A stretch of 64,000 nt of DNA from Brytella acorum (GTDB taxonomy: Bacteria; Pseudomonadota; Alphaproteobacteria; Acetobacterales; Acetobacteraceae): contig NZ_JARBJP010000001.1 in NCBI RefSeq assembly GCF_029309905.1, positions 558,001 through 622,000 on the forward strand, given 5' to 3'. A model generated the notes under the pieces. It made no database searches. It was not told the origin of the DNA and saw nothing but the letters and a program-made list of their open reading frames with translations. Positions 57,352 to 64,000 of this stretch are shown piece by piece (position 1 is the stretch's first letter; every line of letters begins with the position of its first letter). The position numbers and the translations under genes were made by a program.

Positions 57352-58101
57352 ATGGCCGGTCATTCCCAGTTCAAGAACATCATGCACCGCAAGGGTGCGC
57401 AGGATGCGCGGCGCGCGCGGCAGTTTGCCAAGGTCATCCGCGAGATCACGGTCGCGGCCCGCTCGGGGCTGCCCGAGCCCGCGTCGAACCCGCGTCTGCG
57501 GGCGGCGATTTCGGCGGCGCGCGAAGTGAACATGCCGAAAGACACGGTGGATCGCGCCATCAAAAAGGCCACTGGAGCCGGGGGCGGCGATGATTATGTG
57601 GAAGTGCGCTACGAGGGGTATGGCCCGGCTGGTGTCGCTGTCATCGTCGAGGCTCTGACCGATAATCGCAACCGCACGGCGTCAGACGTACGCGCGGCGT
57701 TCTCCAAATACGGTGGATCTCTCGGCGAGACGAATTCCGTCTCGTTCATGTTCCAGCGTCTGGGCGTCGTGACCTATCCGCGTTCTGTCTCCAGCGAGGA
57801 CGAGATGCTGGAAGCGGCGATCGAAGCCGGAGCCGATAACGTCGTCAGCGATGTCGAACATCATGAAGTGACGTGCCCGATGGAAGAGTTCTTCGCCGTC
57901 CGGGACGCCTTGGAGACGCGCTTCGGCGAGCCCCAGTCCGCCCGGATCGAATGGCGGCCGGAAACGACTGTGGCGCTCGATGAAGACAAGGCTCGCAGCG
58001 TTCTCAAGCTCATCGATGTGCTTGAAGAGAATGATGACGTGCAGTCTGTCTATGCGAATTTCGATCTTTCCGACGAAGTGGCCCAGGCTCTGGCCGCTTG
58101 A
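57352..58101 (+). CDS. YebC/PmpR-family protein
   Basis: 249 aa. The family acts as a transcriptional regulator or, as shown more recently for some members, as a translation factor that relieves stalling at polyproline. Seen: [20 protein letters not shown] at the N-terminus, [40 protein letters not shown], and a C-terminal [14 protein letters not shown]. It sits directly upstream of ruvC, as in most proteobacteria. The start follows GGAGGAG. Confidence 0.96.
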   Translation: MAGHSQFKNIMHRKGAQDARRARQFAKVIREITVAARSGLPEPASNPRLRAAISAAREVNMPKDTVDRAIKKATGAGGGDDYVEVRYEGYGPAGVAVIVEALTDNRNRTASDVRAAFSKYGGSLGETNSVSFMFQRLGVVTYPRSVSSEDEMLEAAIEAGADNVVSDVEHHEVTCPMEEFFAVRDALETRFGEPQSARIEWRPETTVALDEDKARSVLKLIDVLEENDDVQSVYANFDLSDEVAQALAA

Positions 58102-58127
58102 GCATCGGCTCGGCATCCTCGGCTCGC

Positions 58128-58634
58128 ATGGTGAGGCTGATCGGCATCGATCCGGGCCTGCGCTTCATGGGCTGGGGGGTGATCGAGGTGGATGGAAACC
58201 GTTTGCGGCACATAGCGGACGGGGTTCTGGCGACGGATGGCGAGATGTCGGTGCCGCTGCGCCTCAAAACGCTGCATGACGGGCTGATGGCGCTTCTGGA
58301 CGAGCATCGCCCGGCCGAAGCGGCGGTCGAGGAGACCTACGTCAATCGCAACGGCGCCTCGACGCTCAAGCTCGGCTACGCGCGCGGCGTCGCCTTGCTG
58401 ACACCCGCGCGGGCAGGACTTCCCGTTGCGGAATACGGCGCGATGGCCGTCAAGCGCGCGGTGGTCGGCACAGGCGCGGCGACCAAGGATCAAGTGGGGA
58501 TGATGGTGCGTCGTCTTCTTCCCGGAGCGACCATCCGGCGCGCAGATGCCTCCGACGCGCTCGCGGTGGCGATCTGTCACGCGCATCATCGGGCGAGTGC
58601 CCTCCAGGTCGCACAGGGGCGTCGCATGGCATGA
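58128..58634 (+). CDS. ruvC: Holliday junction resolvase RuvC
   Basis: 168-aa endonuclease that cuts Holliday junctions made by recombination and moved by RuvAB. Seen: the first catalytic Asp in VRLIGIDPGLRFMGWG, the Glu in AVEETYVNRN, and the C-terminal acidic pair in DASDALAVAICHAHH. I chose the ATG encoding MVRLIGID, where the family starts. A TTG 30 bases upstream (58098), which overlaps the yebC stop, would add ten residues and cannot be excluded. It overlaps ruvA by 4 bases. Confidence 0.95.
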   Translation: MVRLIGIDPGLRFMGWGVIEVDGNRLRHIADGVLATDGEMSVPLRLKTLHDGLMALLDEHRPAEAAVEETYVNRNGASTLKLGYARGVALLTPARAGLPVAEYGAMAVKRAVVGTGAATKDQVGMMVRRLLPGATIRRADASDALAVAICHAHHRASALQVAQGRRMA

Positions 58635-59245
58635 TCGGGCAACTGACCGGATGGATCAGCCAGGTCGAGGCCGACCGTTGCCTCGTCGATGTCAACGGTG
58701 TCGGATATGTCGTGTCCGCCTCCACGCGCACGCTTTCCGTCCTGCCGATGCCGCCGGAGAAAGCGAGGGTGCTGGTCGAGACGGTCGTGCGCGAGGACGC
58801 CATTCAGCTTTTCGGCTTCGCGACGTCGGAAGAGCGTGACTGGTTTCGCCTGCTGACGACCGTGCAGGGTGTCGGCGCGAAAGTGGGGCTGGCCATCCTC
58901 TCCGTGGCGAGCCCCGGAGAGCTTCTCACGATCATCGGCAGCGGCGACAAGGCCAGCCTGACGCGGGCCGCGGGCGTTGGCGCGCGGCTGGCGGAGCGTA
59001 TCCTGACGGAACTCAAGGGCAAGGTCGCGAAAATGCCTGGCGGCGGGAGCGCCGCATTTGCCCAGGCCGCGTCGGGGGGAGGCACGATCGGAGCCACGAT
59101 CGAGGGCGACGCCCTTCTGGCGCTGGCGGGGCTCGGTTTCCGGCGCGCCGAAGCGTGGCCTGTCGTCAGTCGGGTCCTGTCCGAGAACGCGGAAGCCACG
59201 CTTGATACGATCATTCGCCTGTCGCTGAAGGATCTGGCCCGATGA
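58631..59245 (+). CDS. ruvA: Holliday junction branch-migration protein RuvA
   Basis: 204 aa; tetramers hold the four-way junction in the square-planar form and load RuvB. Seen: [20 protein letters not shown] (domain I, OB fold), two helix-hairpin-helix regions with [17 protein letters not shown] (about 74-90) and [20 protein letters not shown] (about 116-135), and a C-terminal RuvB-binding domain ([18 protein letters not shown]). Start and stop each overlap a neighbour by 4 bases. Confidence 0.96.
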   Translation: MIGQLTGWISQVEADRCLVDVNGVGYVVSASTRTLSVLPMPPEKARVLVETVVREDAIQLFGFATSEERDWFRLLTTVQGVGAKVGLAILSVASPGELLTIIGSGDKASLTRAAGVGARLAERILTELKGKVAKMPGGGSAAFAQAASGGGTIGATIEGDALLALAGLGFRRAEAWPVVSRVLSENAEATLDTIIRLSLKDLAR

Positions 59246-60315
59246 GCGCGTTTTCGGAGAACGAGTTCTCGCGGGGCCCGCTGGATGGGGCACGGACGCC
59301 GGAAGACGCGGCCGAGGCCACGCTGCGGCCGCAGACGCTGGATGATTTCACGGGTCAGCGCGCCAGTTGCGAAAATCTGTCCGTCTTCATTCAGGCGGCG
59401 AAAGCGCGAGGCGAATCCCTCGATCATGTCCTGCTCCACGGGCCGCCGGGCCTGGGCAAGACGACGCTGGCGCAGATCGTGGCGCGTGAACTCGGGGTGG
59501 GCTTTCGCGCGACATCGGGGCCCGTCATCCAGCGTGCGGGCGATCTCGCGGCCATTCTGACCAACCTCCAGCCGCGCGATGTGTTGTTCATCGATGAGAT
59601 CCATCGTCTTCAACCGGCGATCGAGGAGGTGCTCTATCCCGCGATGGAGGATTTCCAGCTCGATCTGATCATCGGCGAGGGACCGGCGGCGCGCTCCGTG
59701 CGGATCGATCTTGCGCCCTTTACGCTGGTCGCGGCGACGACGCGGGCCGGGCTGCTGGCGACGCCGCTTCGCGATCGTTTCGGCATTCCCCTGAGGCTGG
59801 TGTTCTACACGCCCGATGAACTGCGGGCGATCGTCTCGCGCGGGGCCATCAAGCTCGGCACGAAGCTCAGTGACGAGGGCGCCGAAGAGATTGCCAGGCG
59901 TTCGAGGGGAACGCCCCGCATCGCGGGACGTCTGCTGCGACGTGTGCGGGATTTCGCATCTGTCGGAGCGGCCGGCGGCGGCACGATTTCCCGTGAAATG
60001 GCGGATGCGGCGCTCAACCGCCTTGAAGTCGATTCGCGGGGCCTGGATGCGATGGATCGCCGCTACCTTCTGCGAATCGCGGAGTATCATCATGGTGGCC
60101 CGGTGGGTGTGGAGACGCTGGCCGCCGCGCTGGCCGAAGCCCGCGACACGCTCGAAGACGTGATCGAGCCTTACCTGATTCAGGAAGGTTTCGTCCTGCG
60201 GACCTCGCGGGGGCGCGTGCTGGGCGAGCGCGGCTGGCAGCATCTCGGGCTCGTGCCGCCGAAAGGGCAGGAGAGCTTCCTGTCGTCGCTCGATGAAGAG
60301 AACCGTCCGGCATAA
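59242..60315 (+). CDS. ruvB: Holliday junction branch-migration ATPase RuvB
   Basis: 357-aa AAA+ motor that pumps DNA through RuvA. Seen: [19 protein letters not shown], Walker [12 protein letters not shown] (about 71-81), Walker [11 protein letters not shown] (about 115), sensor 1 [11 protein letters not shown], the arginine-finger region TPLRDRFGI, and the winged-helix C-terminus ([19 protein letters not shown]). It follows ruvA with a 4-base overlap and ends 17 bases before the ybgC-like gene. Confidence 0.97.
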   Translation: MSAFSENEFSRGPLDGARTPEDAAEATLRPQTLDDFTGQRASCENLSVFIQAAKARGESLDHVLLHGPPGLGKTTLAQIVARELGVGFRATSGPVIQRAGDLAAILTNLQPRDVLFIDEIHRLQPAIEEVLYPAMEDFQLDLIIGEGPAARSVRIDLAPFTLVAATTRAGLLATPLRDRFGIPLRLVFYTPDELRAIVSRGAIKLGTKLSDEGAEEIARRSRGTPRIAGRLLRRVRDFASVGAAGGGTISREMADAALNRLEVDSRGLDAMDRRYLLRIAEYHHGGPVGVETLAAALAEARDTLEDVIEPYLIQEGFVLRTSRGRVLGERGWQHLGLVPPKGQESFLSSLDEENRPA

Positions 60316-60332
60316 GGAGGGGAGGAAACCTC

Positions 60333-60758
60333 ATGGCGTCCCACCGGATTAAATTCCGCGTTTATTATGAAGATACCGATGCGGGCGGCATCGTCTATCA
60401 CGCCCGCTACCTTGCGTTCGCGGAGCGTGCGAGGACGGAAGCCATCCGCTCGGTCGGCATTTCCGTCGTGGAACTGGCTCACGAGGAGGGCCTGCATTTC
60501 GTCGTTCGCAAGGCTGACCTGCGCTTTCGCGGTTCGCTGCGCCTGGACGATGAAATGGACATCGAGACGTCGCTGACCGGTATGACGCCGACTCGGCTTC
60601 TGTTGTTACAGACATTTCGAAATGCCACGCGCGATTGCGAAATCTCGACGATTGTTAATGTGGAACTGGCCTGTCTGACCGTGGATACGATGCGTCCAAG
60701 CAAAATTCCGCCGCATTGGTGCGTCCCTATCCAAAAATTGGCGGATGGTTTGACCTGA
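60333..60758 (+). CDS. ybgC: Tol-Pal-associated acyl-CoA thioesterase
   Basis: 141-aa hotdog-fold thioesterase. Seen: FRVYYEDTDAGGIVYHARYL, with the catalytic Asp of the 4-hydroxybenzoyl-CoA thioesterase class near residue 15, then FAERARTEAIRSVG and VRKADLRFRGSLRLDDEMDI. YbgC-type genes lead the tol-pal operon in many proteobacteria, and tolQ follows here. It acts on acyl-CoA or acyl-ACP near the membrane and its link with Tol-Pal is mostly positional. Confidence 0.94.
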   Translation: MASHRIKFRVYYEDTDAGGIVYHARYLAFAERARTEAIRSVGISVVELAHEEGLHFVVRKADLRFRGSLRLDDEMDIETSLTGMTPTRLLLLQTFRNATRDCEISTIVNVELACLTVDTMRPSKIPPHWCVPIQKLADGLT

Positions 60759-60838
60759 ACACCTTTTCGCGTGCGCGATGAAATGCCATGGAGTGTCCGG
60801 CCCTTCGTCGGGTGTTCGGATCAGGACAGGAGAAAAGA

Positions 60839-61558
60839 GTGGATCAAGCGGTGAATTCGAGTGCGCTGGGCGCCGTGGCTGCGTCCGGCCTGTCGCCTCT
60901 GGACCTGTTTCTCCACGCATCCATCGTCGTCAAGCTCGTCATGCTCGGCCTGCTGGGGAGCAGTGCGTTCGTATGGGCGGTGATCATCGAGAAGATCATC
61001 CTGATGCGACGGGTCAATCGCGAGGCGACGGCGTTCGAGGATAAATTCTGGTCGGGCGGGAGCCTGGACGATCTCTACGATTCCGATGGCGCGAAGCCGC
61101 TCCACCCGATGGCCGCCGTGTTCGGCGCCGCCATGGGCGAGTGGCGCCGCTCGGCGCGCATTCCGGGTGTCGATCTGGCCCGCGGCGGTGTGCGCGACCG
61201 TGTGGATCGTGCCATCAACATCACCATCGTGCGCGAGACGGAGCGTCTGAGCCGTCGTGTCACGGCCCTGGCGACGATCGGCCCGGTCGCGCCGTTCGTC
61301 GGTCTTTTCGGCACGGTCTGGGGCATCATGCACGCCTTCGGCTCGATTGCGGCCATGCACAACACCAATCTTTCCGTGGTGGCGCCGGGTATTTCGGAAG
61401 CCCTTTTCGCGACCGCCATCGGCCTGGTCACCGCAATTCCCGCTTATGTCGCGTATAACCTCATTTCCGGCGCCATCGATCATTTCGCGGAGCGCATGGA
61501 AGCGTTCGGCACCGAGTTCGCCGCCATTCTCTCCCGCCAGTCCGAAGAGCGGAGCTAA
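60839..61558 (+). CDS. tolQ: Tol-Pal system proton-channel protein TolQ
   Basis: 239-aa inner-membrane protein; with TolR it forms the proton-driven motor that energises TolA for outer-membrane constriction during division. Seen: TM1 (SIVVKLVMLGLLGSSAFVWA, about 28-47), a cytoplasmic loop, and the MotA/ExbB core with ALATIGPVAPFVGLFGTVWG (about 142-161) and ISEALFATAIGLVTAIPAYV. I chose the GTG start preceded by AGGAG; an ATG 51 bases upstream has no ribosome-binding site. Confidence 0.94.
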   Translation: MDQAVNSSALGAVAASGLSPLDLFLHASIVVKLVMLGLLGSSAFVWAVIIEKIILMRRVNREATAFEDKFWSGGSLDDLYDSDGAKPLHPMAAVFGAAMGEWRRSARIPGVDLARGGVRDRVDRAINITIVRETERLSRRVTALATIGPVAPFVGLFGTVWGIMHAFGSIAAMHNTNLSVVAPGISEALFATAIGLVTAIPAYVAYNLISGAIDHFAERMEAFGTEFAAILSRQSEERS

Positions 61559-61563
61559 GCGTC

Positions 61564-62001
<438 letters not shown>

Positions 62002-62019
62002 GATCAGGAGACGAGCACC

Positions 62020-63012
62020 GTGCTGCGTCCCCGCCGATCTGACGAGCGGCGCTTTCGCCAGGCTTTGGGCGCGTCCGTCGGCGCCCATATCATGGCGCTG
62101 GTGCTGGTCTGTCTTGGACTGCCAACAAGCAAACCTCCCGAGCCGCCTGAGCCTCCACCGGTCGAAGTCGCGTTCGAGACGGGCACGCCCGCGCAGTCGC
62201 ACAAAGCCGAGAAGCCTGCGGAAAAACCCGCCCCGGCTCCGGCTCCTACACCTACAGACGCTCCCCCCGCGCCGACGCCACCGACGCCGGAGCCGGTAGA
62301 GGAAACACCCCCGCCGCCTCCGCCGCCGCAGCCTATTCCGCCGCCGCCCGAGAGCAAGACGCCGCCTCTGCCGGACGTCAAGGTGCCGCCCAAGGTGGTG
62401 GATGATACGCCCGCGCCGATCAAGGCTGCGCCCGCGCCGCCATCTCCGCCTTCGGAGTCGCGCGAGGTTTCGCCGCCCTCACCGCAGACGGATCCCATGG
62501 ACAAGCTGCCGGACACGCCGGAGTTCTCGCACGTGACACAGCCCAACAAAGCGAAGGTCACAGCGCCTGAATCCCACTCGCTGCTGGCGACGCTCGACAA
62601 GTTCCGGGCTGACCAGAAGCAGACGCATCCGCCGAAAGCGCGCGCCAATCCCCAGCAGGGCGGCGCTCCGAACGGCGGGGGTTCGCCTGATGGCGATATC
62701 ACCAATGCGATGAGTGCGGCCGAACAGAAGCAGATCGGCGGTTCCGTTCGACGTTGCTACAGCGAGGACACGGCGGCGCGCGATTATGCAAGCTTCAGTG
62801 CCCATCTGATCGTAACCGTCGATGCAACAGGCGAGGCCCGGATCGCGAAATTCGCTCCCGATACGCAGGCGCGCGCCAACAGCGATCCGGCGTATCGCGC
62901 CCTTGCGGAAAGGGCTCGCGCCGCGGTGCTGAGCCCGACCTGTTCGAAACTGCCAATTCCGAAGCAGCTTCTTGGTCAGACGCGTGAATTGCGTTTCGTA
63001 TTCCGGCCATAA
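62020..63012 (+). CDS. tolA: Tol-Pal system protein TolA (proline-rich)
   Basis: 330 aa. An N-terminal helix (ALGASVGAHIMALVLVCLGL, about 12-31) anchors it in the inner membrane. Domain II (about 36-175) is unusual in being very rich in Pro, Glu and Ala (runs such as PAPAPAPTPTDAPPAPTPPT) instead of the Ala/Lys-rich helix of E. coli TolA. The C-terminal domain (about 235-330) has SVRRCYSEDTAARDYASFSA, a VTVDATGEARIAKF strand and a TCSKLPIPKQLLGQTREL end. GTG start after AGGAG. Confidence 0.88.
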   Translation: MLRPRRSDERRFRQALGASVGAHIMALVLVCLGLPTSKPPEPPEPPPVEVAFETGTPAQSHKAEKPAEKPAPAPAPTPTDAPPAPTPPTPEPVEETPPPPPPPQPIPPPPESKTPPLPDVKVPPKVVDDTPAPIKAAPAPPSPPSESREVSPPSPQTDPMDKLPDTPEFSHVTQPNKAKVTAPESHSLLATLDKFRADQKQTHPPKARANPQQGGAPNGGGSPDGDITNAMSAAEQKQIGGSVRRCYSEDTAARDYASFSAHLIVTVDATGEARIAKFAPDTQARANSDPAYRALAERARAAVLSPTCSKLPIPKQLLGQTRELRFVFRP

Positions 63013-63056
63013 TCTCTGGCTACATGACCCGAGATTGAAAATAGAGAGTCCTCTGC

Positions 63057-64000
63057 ATGCGTTTCGACGTTCAGCCTCTTATCGACGACAACCAGGCGCA
63101 GGAACTGCGCAACCTGTTCTCGCGTCGTGCGCTCATCGGCGGCGCCGTGGCGACGGGCGTTCTGGCGCTTCCCCTGAGCGCCAGGGCCCAGACGACACCG
63201 GCCACGGGTGGTGGCGAAGCGGAAATCACCGTGGATCAGGCCCGCACCGCGCCGATTCCCATCGTGATTCCAAGCTTCGGGGCAGGTCTCGGTGACCAGA
63301 TCTCGGGTGTGGTGATATCGGATCTCGAGGGCACCGGGCTTTTCAAAGTCATGTCCGGACAGGTGGGAGTTGGCGGAACGCCTGATTTCGCTTCTCTGAA
63401 AGCGCAGGGAGCCCGGGCCGCTGTCGGCGGGCTGGCGAGTGGCTCGGGCAGTGTGCGGGTCGAGATGCGGCTGTGGGATGTGCTTGCCGGAGAGCAGTTA
63501 CAGGGCACCGCTTACACCGCTTCGAGCGCCAACTGGCGCCGTATCGCCCATATCATCGCTGATGTCATTTACGAGCGGATGCTGGGCGAAAAGGGCTATT
63601 TCGACACGCGTCTGGCCTATATCGCCCGCACGGGCGCACGTCATCGGCAGACGACTCGCCTGGCCATCATGGATTATGATGGCGCGAACTCTCGTATGCT
63701 GACCTCGGGAGAGTGGCTGACCCTGATGCCGCGTTTCAATCCGACGCGTGATCAGATTGCTTTCCTGTCTTACGCCAATGACCGGCCCCGCGTGTATGTG
63801 TTCGACCTTGCGTCGGGACGGCAACGTATCCTTGGTGAATTCCAGGGCATTTCTTTCGCGCCGCGTTTCTCGCCCAACGGTTCGCAGATCGTGCTGTCGG
63901 CGACACGCGGAGGCGGGTCGGATCTCTTTCTTGTCGATCTCGGTTCGGGTTCCAAGCGTCAGATCACGTCGTCGGGCGCCATTGATACCAGCCCGTGTTT
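63057..64000 (+). CDS. tolB: Tol-Pal system periplasmic beta-propeller protein TolB (5' part)
   Basis: The first 314 codons are in the window and run off the end. Residues 1-18 are polar; then comes FSRRALIGGAVATGVLALPL and an SARAQ end, a signal peptide with a twin-arginine (SRRALIG) motif and a probable cleavage near residue 45. The mature N-terminal domain shows PIPIVIPSFGAGLGDQISGV, which matches TolB, and propeller repeats begin with MLTSGEWLTLMPRFNPTRDQ and ISFAPRFSPNGSQIVLSATR. It links TolA to Pal; pal is expected just outside the window. Confidence 0.93.
   Translation, partial: MRFDVQPLIDDNQAQELRNLFSRRALIGGAVATGVLALPLSARAQTTPATGGGEAEITVDQARTAPIPIVIPSFGAGLGDQISGVVISDLEGTGLFKVMSGQVGVGGTPDFASLKAQGARAAVGGLASGSGSVRVEMRLWDVLAGEQLQGTAYTASSANWRRIAHIIADVIYERMLGEKGYFDTRLAYIARTGARHRQTTRLAIMDYDGANSRMLTSGEWLTLMPRFNPTRDQIAFLSYANDRPRVYVFDLASGRQRILGEFQGISFAPRFSPNGSQIVLSATRGGGSDLFLVDLGSGSKRQITSSGAIDTSPC

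Noticed and set aside
58098-58127. TTG start of ruvC overlapping yebC
   Set aside because: Possible, but the added ten residues (Ser/Ala-rich) are not family-like and the ATG gives the standard N-terminus.

Overview
The window is 64 kb of a GC-rich alphaproteobacterial chromosome. Several features together point to an acetic acid bacterium (Acetobacteraceae): a fused IspDF, an ATP12-type F1 assembly chaperone, a SAM-II riboswitch in front of metZ, the order rpsF-rpsR-rplI, and the tolQRAB cluster behind ybgC and ruvCAB. The genus cannot be fixed from the sequence alone. Most of the window is dense core genome with short gaps and many 4-base ATGA-type overlaps.

Layout. 1-1025: end of a polysaccharide-export ABC transporter (permease tail plus ATPase). 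1118-5773 (minus): carA-carB, where CarA carries an unusual N-terminal helix-turn-helix-like extension. 5930-11059: yqeY, dnaG, rpoD and a GNAT gene. 11233-12579: ribosomal operon rpsF-rpsR-rplI with a strong terminator. 12679-17302: an RNA methyltransferase, cfa, dps and an MFS exporter. 17283-19799 (minus): a large two-domain glycosyltransferase. 20064-25365: phosphate cluster pstC-pstA-pstB-phoU-phoB-phoR, without pstS, with a PHO-box-like site upstream. 25389-31637: a semialdehyde dehydrogenase, an EcsC-family gene, aat, several small secreted or membrane proteins (one of only 54 aa) and a Bcp peroxiredoxin. 31659-40743: a translationally coupled block with two very large AsmA/YhdP-like proteins, rarA, an RluC/D-type pseudouridine synthase and ATP12. 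41090-44490: an AT-rich, probably acquired glycosyltransferase patch bordered by a compact multi-hairpin DNA element. 44489-47418 (minus): ispDF, apaG and metZ with a SAM-II riboswitch. 47638-50061: an orphan MacB/FtsX-type permease. 50283-50356: tRNA-Gly(CCC). 50398-54189 (minus): a secreted protein, an Fe(II)/2-oxoglutarate dioxygenase, argJ and a parvulin chaperone. 54546-64000: secA, yebC, ruvCAB, ybgC and tolQRA with a partial tolB.

Functional themes are cell-envelope upkeep (Tol-Pal, AsmA-like proteins, SecA, parvulin, glycosyltransferases, Cfa), the phosphate response (Pst/PhoBR), and replication, repair and translation. No CRISPR array, insertion sequence, prophage or defence island was seen. 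The best candidates for something new are the HTH-fused CarA together with a pair of helically phased palindromes in its own promoter region, the multi-hairpin element at 41100-41161, and the 54-aa membrane protein whose stop codon lies inside a perfect terminator-like hairpin.
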